The notes beneath the pieces were generated by a model. It was given only the letters and a program-made list of their open reading frames with translations, was not told where the DNA came from and ran no database searches. Below are positions 1-9,002 of a stretch of DNA of 64,000 nucleotides, in pieces. How positions within the stretch are numbered: the stretch's first letter is position 1; each line of letters opens with the position of its first letter. The position numbers and the translations under genes were made by a program. The stretch spans positions 310,001 to 374,000 of the forward strand of contig NZ_JACHOT010000003.1 in assembly GCF_014200015.1 (NCBI RefSeq). The letters are read 5' to 3'. This DNA is from Aminobacter niigataensis (GTDB lineage: Bacteria; Pseudomonadota; Alphaproteobacteria; Rhizobiales; Rhizobiaceae).

Positions 1-1624
1 GCGGCGTCGGATAGTCGCCGGGATAGGGAACCTGCTCGTAATAGCCGGCGCGGCCTTCGCATGGCCGCCATATCTCGACGTCGCCGACATGTCCCTCGAC
101 CTCGGGATCTTCATAGAAGCTGTCGAAGTCGACGAACCACGATCCGAAAGGCGGAACGTTCGCCGGCTTCACGAGCGAGGTCGAGGTGATCTGCACCCCA
201 TGGACGGCAAGCGGACCACCCGCGGCGAGCTGCTCGGCCAGGGCCGGGTTGTCCCTGAGCTTGTCGCCGGTCTTGACGATGCTGTCGGTGCAGGCGTTGG
301 GGTTGATGAAGCCCTGCGCGTCATAGCCATATTGCAGGTCGATGCCGCCGGCCGACTGGCGATTGCCTTCGGGAAAGCCGACCGCATATTCCTGCGGCAC
401 CGACACCCAGATGCTTTCGGTCGCCGGATCATCGGGACTTTCACGCCAGTAGCGGATGACCTCGCCATCGCCGGTGTCGGCGAACTGGCTGTAGTCGAAG
501 CGGTTTTCGACCTCGCCGCGCTGGGCCAGATACATGAAGCCCCTGCTGTCGAAGACGATGTCGGTGACCGGCAGGTCCTTGTCGGCCTCGACGGTCAGCT
601 CCCAGCGCGGGTCGCCGGCAAATTTGCCGTCGCGGGCGATGCCGACCGACCAGATCTCAGCCTCGTCACCGACCGCGTAGTAGACGCGGCCACCGTGGAA
701 GGCCACGCCCCAAACGCGGCGCTCGTCCTGGGTATAGCCCCAGGTGCCGGGGTCCTCGCTGTCGAAGGCGGCGCCGGCAATGTCCATCACCGCGCCGTCA
801 TCGGCAGTCGGTGCCAGCCCGCGCACCGGGCGGCCCGTGACGCCATGGTCGAAGGTGTCGATCAGTGCACCCGTTGCGTCGATGCGGTGGATCAGGCCAG
901 TGTCGAGGTCGGAGGCGAAGAACTGGCGATGAACCTTGTCGAAGGTAACGTCGCCAATGCCGGGACCACTGTTGGTGTCGATGTCGGCGAACTTGGTGAC
1001 AGCACCCGAGATGCCGTCGATCCGCCAGATCGTGCCGGGGCCGCCGCCATTCTCCTCGCCGAACTGGCCGGCCATGAAGGTGGCGCCGGCGATGCCGCGG
1101 CGCTGGCGCTCAGGCCGTCCGTCGTCGTCGGCATCAGGCGTGACGATGCGGATGCCGTGCAGCGAGGTCGCGCCCGCGTAGAGATCGGGCACGCCCGACG
1201 GGGTGCCGTCGCGGACACCGTCGTCATAGGTCAGCGCGAAGACCTGGCCGATCTGGCCGGCGAGGACCTCGAAGGGCAACGGCGTATTGACGAGCTGGCC
1301 CGACGGCGGCCCGCCGAGGGCCGAAACGTCGAAAACGCGCAAGGTTGCGCGCTCTGTGTCGATGAAGGTTTCGTCTACCGGGTCGACGCCGGGCGGCAAC
1401 CCTTCCTCGATACCGGGAATGACTGTGCCGGAAAAGCCGGTGACCGCCATCGATCCTGGGTTGATGATCTGGGTTTCCTGGGCGCCGGCCTGTGGCGCCA
1501 GCCAGAGATTGGCGGCGAGCGCCAGCGCCATCATGCCGGCGTGCAGCGCGAGTGCTCCCAGGCGGTTGCCTGACGGTCCGGCTGCATGCGCGAGCGCGCC
1601 GAAACCACCACGAAAGCACGGCAT
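1..1624 (-). CDS. Secreted protein of unknown function, probable beta-propeller (C-terminus beyond left edge)
   Basis: Reading from the ATG at 1624 to the window edge gives 541 residues without a stop. The first 48 residues look like a Sec signal peptide: a hydrophobic run at about 31-45, then AGA before Gln49. The mature part has recurring motifs such as GTIWRID, QFFASDLDTGLIHRID and GGRVYYAVGDEAEIWSVG, which resemble propeller blades. I see no catalytic or metal-binding signature and do not recognise the family. Many Asp/Gly-rich turns and paired cysteines near the cut end fit an extracytoplasmic protein. It is transcribed away from the sugar-transport operon. That this frame is coding is clear from codon pattern and signal peptide; the role is unknown. 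Confidence 0.75.
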   Translation of the reverse strand, partial: MPCFRGGFGALAHAAGPSGNRLGALALHAGMMALALAANLWLAPQAGAQETQIINPGSMAVTGFSGTVIPGIEEGLPPGVDPVDETFIDTERATLRVFDVSALGGPPSGQLVNTPLPFEVLAGQIGQVFALTYDDGVRDGTPSGVPDLYAGATSLHGIRIVTPDADDDGRPERQRRGIAGATFMAGQFGEENGGGPGTIWRIDGISGAVTKFADIDTNSGPGIGDVTFDKVHRQFFASDLDTGLIHRIDATGALIDTFDHGVTGRPVRGLAPTADDGAVMDIAGAAFDSEDPGTWGYTQDERRVWGVAFHGGRVYYAVGDEAEIWSVGIARDGKFAGDPRWELTVEADKDLPVTDIVFDSRGFMYLAQRGEVENRFDYSQFADTGDGEVIRYWRESPDDPATESIWVSVPQEYAVGFPEGNRQSAGGIDLQYGYDAQGFINPNACTDSIVKTGDKLRDNPALAEQLAAGGPLAVHGVQITSTSLVKPANVPPFGSWFVDFDSFYEDPEVEGHVGDVEIWRPCEGRAGYYEQVPYPGDYPTP

Positions 1625-2009
1625 GACACCTCTCCCGAGTTGTGTGGAAGAAGGTGCTGGAGCGCATGCGAGAGCGAAGCGCTGATACCCGGCACTTTCC
1701 TCCCTTGCAGTCCTGCTATTGTCCCTCGGCGCGACGATACGCCGGGGCTTACCTAGGGTCAATGGAACAAGCCCGAAGCCCAACGCGTCCACCCTGTCCC
1801 TGAAGCGGTGGTCGCGCCGTGCTCCGGGTGCTCGCGGTGACCCGCAACACCTGGTGTCTGTGGTCATTGGGTTTTCCTTTCATGACACCGCACCACGCGG
1901 CGCCTGGACGTTGGTCGCGCCAACGCCGGGAAAGGTTCACCTCGAAGGGCCCGCCGGCGACCTCATTTTGAGGCAATCGAATGTTCCGCAAACCCTTGCA
2001 AAATGCCGA

Positions 2010-2039
2010 TTGAAATCGATTACATTTTCTGGCTATCAT
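2010..2039 (+). promoter_or_regulatory. Putative sigma70-type promoter of the sugar ABC operon
   Basis: TTGAAA (2010-2015) and TATCAT (2034-2039) are separated by 18 bases, in front of the binding-protein gene whose ATG is at 2073. The LacI-type palindrome overlaps the -35 box, as expected for repression by occlusion. The rest of the 1625-2072 gap has no gene I can support and must also hold the divergent promoter of the secreted protein. Confidence 0.5.
2011..2024. promoter_or_regulatory. LacI-family operator, TGAAATCGATTACA
   Basis: The 14-mer TGAAATCGATTACA has the symmetric form TGnAATCGATTnCA with a central CG, typical of LacI/GalR-family operators. It lies 49 bases before the start of the first transport gene. 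The LacI-family gene of the same operon (6650-7663) is the obvious partner, which would make the operon self-regulated. Confidence 0.7.
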
Positions 2040-2072
2040 CTGCTGCAGCAGTTTTTGCATCGGGAGGAATTC

Positions 2073-3098
2073 ATGAAGAAATTTGCAGCACTGGCGCTCA
2101 CCACCGTCGCGGCGCTGGCCGTGTCGGCGTTCTCGACCCAGGCGGCCGACTACAAGATCGGCCTATCCAACGGCTGGGTCGGCTCGGAGTGGCGGACGCA
2201 GATGATCGAACAGGCACAGGCAGCAGCAGCGGCCTGGAAGGAAAAGGGCGTCAATGTCGAGGTCGTGGTGCAGAGCGCCAATGTCGACGTGCCCGGCCAG
2301 ATCGCACACGTCCGCAACTTCATCAGCGAAGGCGTCAACGCCATCATCATCAACCCGAACAGCCCGACGGCGTTCGATCCGGTGTTTGCCCAGGCCAAGG
2401 AAGCCGGCATCCTGGTGATCTCGACCGACGCCGAAGTGTCGTCGCCCGACGCCACCTATGTCGGCATCGACCAGAAGGCATGGGGTGCCGCAGGCGCCAA
2501 GTGGCTGGCCGAGACACTCGGCGGCAAGGGCAACGTCGTTGCCATCAACGGCGTCGCCGGCCACCCGGCCAACGAGATGCGCGTCGCCGGCTACAAGGAA
2601 GTGTTCGGCCAGTATCCCGACATCAAGATCGTCAATGAAGTGAACGCCAACTGGGATCAGGCCCAGGGCCAGCAGGCGATGCAGAACCTGCTCGCCACCA
2701 ACCCCGACATCAACGGTGTCTGGGTGCAGGACGGCATGGCGGCAGGCGCCTGGAAGTCGATCATCGATGCCAAGAAGCAGTCGTCGATCGCCGCCACCGG
2801 CGAGATCCGCAAGGACTTCATCGACCTCTGGGTCAAGGACAAGCTGAACTCGGGCGCTTCGGTGAACCCTCCCGGCGTCATGGCTTCGGCACTCAACGTC
2901 GCCGTGCTGATGCTTGAAGGCAAGGAACTGAAGGAGCCGGCAACGGCTGGCCAGTACAAGAACGCCATGTACCTGCCGATCCCCTTCATCGACGGCAAGA
3001 ACGTCGATCAGGTCGCCAAGGAGCTCGACGGCAAGCCGGGCTACTTCTCCTACACCAGCCAGCTTTCGATCGCTGACGCCGAAGCGCTGTTCAAGTAA
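2073..3098 (+). CDS. Sugar ABC transporter periplasmic substrate-binding protein
   Basis: This 341-residue protein captures a sugar-like ligand in the periplasm and delivers it to the permeases encoded downstream. The ATG at 2073 follows GGGAGGAA and opens a clear signal peptide with cleavage expected after TQA (residue 24). An in-frame start at 1719 would add 118 residues of non-coding character and was rejected. The mature protein is a type-1 periplasmic binding protein (Peripla_BP_4, RbsB-like), with the usual segments around NPNSPTAFDPVFAQAKEAG and ISTDAEV. It is first in the operon and separated from the ATPase gene by a strong hairpin. The ligand cannot be read from sequence. Confidence 0.9.
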   Translation: MKKFAALALTTVAALAVSAFSTQAADYKIGLSNGWVGSEWRTQMIEQAQAAAAAWKEKGVNVEVVVQSANVDVPGQIAHVRNFISEGVNAIIINPNSPTAFDPVFAQAKEAGILVISTDAEVSSPDATYVGIDQKAWGAAGAKWLAETLGGKGNVVAINGVAGHPANEMRVAGYKEVFGQYPDIKIVNEVNANWDQAQGQQAMQNLLATNPDINGVWVQDGMAAGAWKSIIDAKKQSSIAATGEIRKDFIDLWVKDKLNSGASVNPPGVMASALNVAVLMLEGKELKEPATAGQYKNAMYLPIPFIDGKNVDQVAKELDGKPGYFSYTSQLSIADAEALFK

Positions 3099-3114
3099 GC
3101 TTCCTCCCACGAAC

Positions 3115-3148
3115 GGGGACGCGCGCCTGAAAACAGCCGCGCGTCCCC
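3115..3148 (+). other. Intercistronic hairpin behind the binding-protein gene
   Basis: GGGGACGCGCG (3115-3125) and CGCGCGTCCCC (3138-3148) form a perfect 11-bp stem around a 12-base loop. It lies between the binding-protein stop and the ATPase start. Hairpins in this position often attenuate read-through or protect the upstream message, so that binding protein is made in excess over the membrane parts. No T-run follows, so full termination is unlikely. Confidence 0.6.
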
Positions 3149-3178
3149 CGACCGACGAAGCACCGGAAAGCCACCACC

Positions 3179-4678
3179 ATGTCGAAACTCATCATGCGCG
3201 GCGTAAGCAAAGCTTACGGCGCCACTCTGGCCTTGCGCCGCGGCGACCTGACGGTCGAGGCCGGCGAAGTGCATGTGCTGATCGGCTCCAACGGCTCCGG
3301 CAAGAGCACGCTGTGCAAGGTGCTGGCCGGCAGCGTGCGGCCTGACGGCGGCGAAATCCTGATCGACGGCAAGCCGGTGACCATCACCGGTCCGCATGCG
3401 GCGCGCGAGCACGGCATCGGCATCTTCTACCAGGAGCTCAGCCTGGCCGGGCACCGGACGGTGGCGGAAAACATCTGCCTGCCCGACATGCCAGGCGGCA
3501 TCTTCGTCGACCGCAAGGCGCTGGAGATACGCGCCGCCCGCTACATCGCCCTGTTCGAAACGGTTGCCGGCGAAGGCTTTTCTGCGGAAGCGGTGGTGGA
3601 GAACCTGCGCGCCGACCAGCGCCAGTTGGTTGAGATCATGAAGGCGCTGGCAACCGAAGCGCCGATCACCATCTTCGACGAACCGACGTCGGCGCTCGAC
3701 CGGGCCCAGGTCGACCGCTTCTTTGATATCCTGCGCGGCCTGAAGGCCGATGGCCGCAGCATCATCTTCATCTCGCACCGCATGGACGAGATCTTCGCCA
3801 TCGGCGACCGCGTCACCGTCATCCGCGACGGCGAGACGGTGGGCACCGAAAACATCGCCGACACCAACCCGGCCGCGGTGATCCGGCTGATGGTCGGCGG
3901 CCAGGATGAGCTTGCCGCCGGCGCCAGCGCCCCGCCGGCCGCGGCGACCGACCGCAAGGCGGCCGTGCTCAAGGCCGAGAACTTCTCCGGCAAGGGTTTT
4001 GCCAATGTCAGCTTCGAGGTCGCCAAGGGCGAGATCCTCGGCTTCGGCGGCCTGCACGGCCAGGGCCAGTCAGCGGTGCTGCGCGCCATCTTCGGCGCCA
4101 ACCTTGCGGCGGGCGGTACGATCACGCTCGGGGGTTCGGCCTTCACGCCGTCCAATCCACGCACCGCCATCCGGCGCGGCCTCGCCTATGTCTCCGGCGA
4201 CCGCAGCCGCGACGGCATCATCCAGGGCCGGCCGATCATCGAAAACGCCACGCCGATCCACTATCTCCGGCAGAAGCTGCAACTAGCGCGACCGGCGGCG
4301 CTGGCGGCACGGGTGAAGCCGGCGCTCGAGGCGCTGCATACCAAGTTCGGCGGGCTCAGCCATCCGATCAATTCGCTGTCGGGCGGCAACCAGCAGAAGA
4401 TCGTCATCGCCCGTTGGCTGATCGACCGGCCCGACGTCCTGTTGCTCGACGATCCGACCAAGGGGATCGACCTGTCGGCCAAGGCAGACCTGTTTTCGCT
4501 GATCCGCAAGCTCGCCGAAGAGGGCATGGGTATCGTGCTCTACTCCTCCGAAGACGCCGAATTGCTCAACAATGCCGACCGCATCCTCGTCTTCAATGGC
4601 GGCTCGGTGCGGCGCGAACTCACCGGCGCGGACCGTACGCGCTACAATCTCTACCAGGCAGCTTACGAGGCCGCGTGA
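3179..4678 (+). CDS. Sugar ABC transporter ATP-binding protein, two ABC domains (RbsA/XylG type)
   Basis: This cytoplasmic ATPase energises sugar import. Its 499 residues hold two fused ABC domains, the normal size for the RbsA/MglA/XylG family. Domain 1 has Walker A GSNGSGKST (36-44), an ADQRQLVEI signature and the Walker B region TIFDEPTSALD. Domain 2 has the degenerate GGLHGQGQSAVL loop without the Walker lysine, LSGGNQQKIVIARW and VLLLDDPTKGID. Such asymmetry, with one weak site, is usual in this family. The gene overlaps the first permease gene by one base (TGATG), which implies translational coupling. Confidence 0.93.
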   Translation: MSKLIMRGVSKAYGATLALRRGDLTVEAGEVHVLIGSNGSGKSTLCKVLAGSVRPDGGEILIDGKPVTITGPHAAREHGIGIFYQELSLAGHRTVAENICLPDMPGGIFVDRKALEIRAARYIALFETVAGEGFSAEAVVENLRADQRQLVEIMKALATEAPITIFDEPTSALDRAQVDRFFDILRGLKADGRSIIFISHRMDEIFAIGDRVTVIRDGETVGTENIADTNPAAVIRLMVGGQDELAAGASAPPAAATDRKAAVLKAENFSGKGFANVSFEVAKGEILGFGGLHGQGQSAVLRAIFGANLAAGGTITLGGSAFTPSNPRTAIRRGLAYVSGDRSRDGIIQGRPIIENATPIHYLRQKLQLARPAALAARVKPALEALHTKFGGLSHPINSLSGGNQQKIVIARWLIDRPDVLLLDDPTKGIDLSAKADLFSLIRKLAEEGMGIVLYSSEDAELLNNADRILVFNGGSVRRELTGADRTRYNLYQAAYEAA

Positions 4679-5667
4679 TGACAACCGCGACCATTTCCAC
4701 GCAAAAGCCGGGCGGCGGGCTCAAGCGTCTCGTCGAGCGCTACCCCTTCTTGCCGGCACTGCTGATCGCGCTGGTGTTGCTGGCGCTCAACGGCCTCTAC
4801 CAGCCGCGCAGCATCAGCTTCATCGGCATCACCGGCCTGGTGAAGACCTATCTCGCGCTGATGATGCTCGCCATCGCCCAGACCTATGTCGTCTATGCCG
4901 GCGACATCGACCTGTCGGTCGGAGCCATCGTCTCGCTGGTCAATGTCGTCATCGTCGTGCTGATGGAAAAGATGGGCGGCAGCGGCTTTTCGGTGGTCGC
5001 GGCCCTCGGCGTCGGCCTGCTCACCGGACTGGCCTGCGGCATCGTCAACGGCATCGTGGTGGCTGCACTCAGACTGCAGGCGATCGTTGCCACCTTCGCC
5101 ACCAGCATCTTCTTCACCGGCCTGGCGCTCTACGTGATGCCTGTCGCCGGCACGCCGGCACCGGCCGCGTTCTGGCGCACCTATGGCGGCCGCTTCTTCG
5201 AAATCCCGTTCGTCTTCTACGCCGCGATCTTGCTGGCCATCGTGCTCTACGTGCTCGCCCGCACTCGTCTCGCCACCCAGTTGCTCGCCGTCGGCGACGA
5301 CGCGCAGGCAGCCTTCCAGAGCGGCCTGCCGGTGACCAGAATCCGCATCCAGGGCTATGCGCTCTGCGGCCTGTTCGCGGCACTCGCCGCCTTCTGCATC
5401 ACCGGCGACACCGCCAGCGGCGACCCGCTCGTCGGCGGCAAGATGACCCTGTTCTCGGTCGCGGCCGTGGTGCTCGGCGGCAGCGCATTGTCGGGCGGCT
5501 TCGGCACCGTCGTCGGCTCGATCATCGGGGCGCTGATCATCGGGCTCATCAACTCGCTGGTGTTCTTCGTCGGCACGCCGTCGGAATGGCAGAACCTGGT
5601 GCAGGGCCTGGCCATCCTGATCGCGCTGATGGCCGGCGTGCTCGTCGGCCGGAGGGCACGCGCATGA
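4678..5667 (+). CDS. Sugar ABC transporter permease 1 (RbsC type)
   Basis: This inner-membrane subunit of the importer has 329 residues and eight or more hydrophobic helices. Family-typical motifs are YAGDIDLSVGAIVSL (first conserved block, 'D-I/L-S-V-G') and VVLGGSALSGGFGTVVGS (EAA-like loop that contacts the ATPase). The start at 4678 overlaps the ATPase stop by one base; longer in-frame versions run back into the ATPase gene and are rejected. It is paired with a second, different permease, so the channel is probably a heterodimer. Confidence 0.9.
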   Translation: MTTATISTQKPGGGLKRLVERYPFLPALLIALVLLALNGLYQPRSISFIGITGLVKTYLALMMLAIAQTYVVYAGDIDLSVGAIVSLVNVVIVVLMEKMGGSGFSVVAALGVGLLTGLACGIVNGIVVAALRLQAIVATFATSIFFTGLALYVMPVAGTPAPAAFWRTYGGRFFEIPFVFYAAILLAIVLYVLARTRLATQLLAVGDDAQAAFQSGLPVTRIRIQGYALCGLFAALAAFCITGDTASGDPLVGGKMTLFSVAAVVLGGSALSGGFGTVVGSIIGALIIGLINSLVFFVGTPSEWQNLVQGLAILIALMAGVLVGRRARA

Positions 5668-6653
5668 CCGCCACCACGCAAACCCAGGGACGCGCGCCGT
5701 CGCCCATGCTGACCTTCCTCAAGCAGCCGCTGGTCGTGGCGCTGATCCTGATCGTCGCCCTGCTCCTGCTCGGCGAGACGCTCTCGCCCGGCTTTGCCTC
5801 GGCCCAGCAGATCCTCAGGCTGCTGATCGTCGCGGCTCTGCTCGGCATCGTCGCCGCCGGCCAGAACCTCGTCATCCTCGGCGGCCGCGAGGGCATCGAC
5901 CTGTCGGTCGGCGGCGTCATCTCACTCAGCGCCATCATCGCCGGCAACGTCATGAACGGCGCCGACAGCGCCATCGTGCCGGCGGTGCTCGCCTGCATGG
6001 CGGCCGGCGCCTTCATCGGCCTGATCAACGGCATGGGGGTGACGCTTCTGCGCATCCCGCCGCTGGTCATGACGCTCGGCATGCTCGGCGTGCTGCAGGG
6101 CCTGCTGGTGGTGGTGCGCAACGGCATCCCCTCGGGCTTCGCCGCACCCGGCCTGTCGCGCTTCGTCACCCAGCCCTTCCTGCTCGGCCTGCCCGGCATC
6201 ATCTGGCTGTGGGTGGCGATCGGGCTGCTGATGGCCTTCATGCTGACCCGCACCGTCTACGGCCACCGCATCTATGCCATCGGCTCCAACGAGCAGGCCG
6301 CCTACATGGCCGGCGTGCCGGTCAGGGCGATGCGCATCTCGCTGTTCATGCTGTCGGGCGTGTTCGCCGCCATCACCGGCATCTGCCTGCTCGGCTATTC
6401 CGGCTCGTCCTTCGCCAATGTCGGCGAGCAATACATGCTGGCCTCGATCATCGCCGTGGTCTTCGGCGGCACGCCGCTGTCGGGCGGCAAGGGCGGCTAC
6501 ACCGGCACGATGGCGGGGGCGCTGCTGCTGGTCATCCTGCAGGGCATCCTGACCACGGTGCACATCGACGAATCCGGGCGCCAGATGGTGTTCGGCGCCA
6601 CGCTGCTCTTGCTGATGCTGTTCTATGGACGCGGACGGGCGATGCGCGGATGA
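5664..6653 (+). CDS. Sugar ABC transporter permease 2 (RbsC type)
   Basis: This is the second inner-membrane permease, also 329 residues. It has the motifs GREGIDLSVGGVISLSA and VFGGTPLSGGKGGYTGT, the latter being the ATPase-coupling loop. It begins with an ATGA overlap on the stop of permease 1, so the two are translated together. Two distinct permeases of equal length in one operon are common in rhizobial sugar importers of the CUT2 class. Confidence 0.9.
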   Translation: MTATTQTQGRAPSPMLTFLKQPLVVALILIVALLLLGETLSPGFASAQQILRLLIVAALLGIVAAGQNLVILGGREGIDLSVGGVISLSAIIAGNVMNGADSAIVPAVLACMAAGAFIGLINGMGVTLLRIPPLVMTLGMLGVLQGLLVVVRNGIPSGFAAPGLSRFVTQPFLLGLPGIIWLWVAIGLLMAFMLTRTVYGHRIYAIGSNEQAAYMAGVPVRAMRISLFMLSGVFAAITGICLLGYSGSSFANVGEQYMLASIIAVVFGGTPLSGGKGGYTGTMAGALLLVILQGILTTVHIDESGRQMVFGATLLLLMLFYGRGRAMRG

Positions 6654-7663
6654 ACGAGCGGCCCAAGATCAAGGACATCGCCGAGCGGCTGGGCGTCTCC
6701 GCGGCCACCGTGTCGCGCGCGCTCTCCGACAGCGGACTGGTGGCCGAGCCGACGCTCAGCCGCATCCGCGAGGTCGCCCGCGAGATGAACTACCGGCCCA
6801 ATGTCAGCGCCCGCAATCTGCGCACGCAACGGGCAATGGCGGTGCTGATGGTGGTCCGCGACGTCGGCAACCCGTTCTATCTCGAGATCCTGAAAGGCGT
6901 CGAAGCCACCGCCCGCGCCGCCGGCTACTCCGTCCTGATGGGCAACACCGAAAACGACTCCGACCGCGAGGTCGAGTATTTCGACATGCTGCGCGATGGC
7001 CATGCCGACGGCATGATCCTGATGACCGGCAAGCTGCCGGCGCGCGAAGGCTTTCTCGATTCGGTCGCCGACGCGCCGATCGTGGTGGCGCTGGAGGAGA
7101 TCCGCGACGCCGGCTTCCCGCATGTGATGATCGACAACGAAGGTGCTGCGCGCGACGCTGTCGAACACCTGATCGGGCTCGGCCACAAGCGCATCGCCCA
7201 CATTTCGGGACCAGTGCCGGAGATCATGAGCGTCAGCCGCCGCAACGGCTACCGCGCCGCCATGCAGGCGGCCGGGCTCGCGATCCCCGACGGCTACGAG
7301 CCGGTCGGAGACTACCTGTTGCACACCGGCCAGCGGCTGTGCCGCGAACTGTTCGAGCTGCCGCAGCCGCCGACGGCGATCTTCGTCGCCAACGACGAAA
7401 TGGCCTTCGGCGTCATCCACGAATTGCGCCGCCTAGGCCTCGACGTACCCGGCGACGTCTCCGTCGTCGGCTTCGACGACCTGTTCCTCAGCGAGGCCTT
7501 CTACCCGCCGCTGACCACCGTCAGCCAGCCGCGAGCCGAGATCGGCCGCGCCGCCATGAACATGCTGCTCGACATGCTTGCCGGCGGGCTGACGCCGCGC
7601 AAGCCGGCGATGCTGCCGACGACGCTGAAGATACGCGGCACCACGGCGCCAGCCCCGAAATGA
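6650..7663 (+). CDS. LacI-family transcriptional regulator
   Basis: This 337-residue repressor has an N-terminal helix-turn-helix (IKDIAERLGVSAATVSRAL, about residues 6-24) followed by the hinge helix and a periplasmic-binding-protein-like effector domain. It starts with an ATGA overlap on permease 2, so it is expressed with the operon it probably controls. The operator at 2011-2024 has the symmetry this family binds. The effector is likely the imported sugar or a phosphorylated product of it; this is inference. Confidence 0.92.
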   Translation: MNERPKIKDIAERLGVSAATVSRALSDSGLVAEPTLSRIREVAREMNYRPNVSARNLRTQRAMAVLMVVRDVGNPFYLEILKGVEATARAAGYSVLMGNTENDSDREVEYFDMLRDGHADGMILMTGKLPAREGFLDSVADAPIVVALEEIRDAGFPHVMIDNEGAARDAVEHLIGLGHKRIAHISGPVPEIMSVSRRNGYRAAMQAAGLAIPDGYEPVGDYLLHTGQRLCRELFELPQPPTAIFVANDEMAFGVIHELRRLGLDVPGDVSVVGFDDLFLSEAFYPPLTTVSQPRAEIGRAAMNMLLDMLAGGLTPRKPAMLPTTLKIRGTTAPAPK

Positions 7664-7693
7664 TTTCAGTTACCAGGAAATGAGGGATCGACC

Positions 7694-8938
7694 ATGACCG
7701 GATTGCCCAAACAGCGGCTGCGCGTCGGCTTCGTCGGAAGCGGCTTCATCGCGGAATTCCACCTCAGGGGCATGCTCGGCGTGCGCAACGTCGACGTCAC
7801 CGGCGTCTACAGCCGCAAGGCCGAGAACCGCGCCCGCTTCGCCAACCGCGTCGCTGAACTCGGCCTCGGCGAATGCACCAGCCACGACAGCCTGGAATCG
7901 CTGGTCAATGCCGACGATGTCGACGCGATCTGGATCCTGTCGCCCAACTACACGCGCCTCGACGTGATGCGCACGCTGCACGCAGAGGTGAAGGCAGGCC
8001 GCAGCAAGGTCATCGCGGTTGCCTGCGAAAAGCCGCTGGCCCGGACCATCGCCGAAGCGCGCGAGATGCTGCGCCTGGCCGACGACGCCGGCCTCAACCA
8101 CGGCTACCTCGAAAACCAGGTGTTCTGCACGCCGGTCATCCGCGGCAAGGACATCATCTGGCGCCGCGCCGCCTCGGCCACCGGCCGGCCCTACCTGGCG
8201 CGCGCCGCGGAAGAACATTCCGGCCCGCACGAACCTTGGTTCTGGCAGGGCGACAAGCAGGGCGGCGGCGTCCTGTCCGACATGATGTGCCACAGCGTCG
8301 AGGTGGCGCGGCACCTGCTGACCAAGCCTGGTGCCGAGCGCAAGTCGCTGACCATCAAGTCGGTCAGCGGCACCGTCGCCAACCTCAAATGGACGCGGCC
8401 AAACTATGCCGACCAGTTGAAGAAACGTTTCGGCACCGAGGTCGACTACCGCAACCGCCCGTCCGAAGATTTCGCCCGCGGCACCATCCTGCTCGAGGAC
8501 GAGGACGGCAACGAGCTGGTGATCGAGGCGACGACCTCGTGGGCCTATGTCGGCGCCGGACTGCGCATCCAGCTCGAACTGCTCGGGCCGGAATACGCGA
8601 TGGAGTTCAATTCGCTCAACACCGGCCTCAAGGTGTTCATGTCGCGTGAGGTCAAGGGCGCCGAAGGCGAGGACCTGGTCGAAAAGCAGAATGCCGAACA
8701 GGGCCTGATGCCGGTTCTTGAAGACGAAGCCGGCATCTACGGCTATACCGACGAGAATCGTCACATGGTGGAGTGCTTCCGCAAGGGCGAGAAGCCGATC
8801 GAAACCTTCGACGACGGGCTTGCGGTGGTCGAGATCCTGATGGGGCTCTATCGCTCTGCCGAGATCAACGGAACGGTCAGCTTCCCTGCCCCCGAACTCG
8901 AAAACTATGTGCCGGTGGTCGCGCGCACCGGCGCGTGA
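7694..8938 (+). CDS. Gfo/Idh/MocA-family oxidoreductase
   Basis: This is probably an NAD(P)-dependent dehydrogenase acting on the imported sugar or sugar derivative in the cytoplasm. The 414 residues begin with a Rossmann motif (VGFVGSGFIA, residues 11-20) and carry the family signature EKPLA (from Glu112), which contains the catalytic lysine. A C-terminal alpha/beta domain follows with DMMCHSVEVARHLL. GAGGGA lies just before the ATG. It follows the LacI gene by 30 bases and is probably co-transcribed. The exact substrate is not evident. Confidence 0.88.
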   Translation: MTGLPKQRLRVGFVGSGFIAEFHLRGMLGVRNVDVTGVYSRKAENRARFANRVAELGLGECTSHDSLESLVNADDVDAIWILSPNYTRLDVMRTLHAEVKAGRSKVIAVACEKPLARTIAEAREMLRLADDAGLNHGYLENQVFCTPVIRGKDIIWRRAASATGRPYLARAAEEHSGPHEPWFWQGDKQGGGVLSDMMCHSVEVARHLLTKPGAERKSLTIKSVSGTVANLKWTRPNYADQLKKRFGTEVDYRNRPSEDFARGTILLEDEDGNELVIEATTSWAYVGAGLRIQLELLGPEYAMEFNSLNTGLKVFMSREVKGAEGEDLVEKQNAEQGLMPVLEDEAGIYGYTDENRHMVECFRKGEKPIETFDDGLAVVEILMGLYRSAEINGTVSFPAPELENYVPVVARTGA

Positions 8939-9002
8939 CCATACTGACACACGAGCGTCCGCTCCCATCGGGGCGGATGCTGCAATAGCATAGGCAGACC
9001 TT

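Noticed and set aside
89-1573. Long open frame (494 codons) on the + strand
   Set aside because: It is antisense to the secreted protein, which has a signal peptide and better codon pattern; GC-rich third positions create such shadows.
1719-2072. Longer N-terminus for the sugar-binding protein
   Set aside because: The added 118 residues precede a normal signal peptide and contain the promoter and operator.
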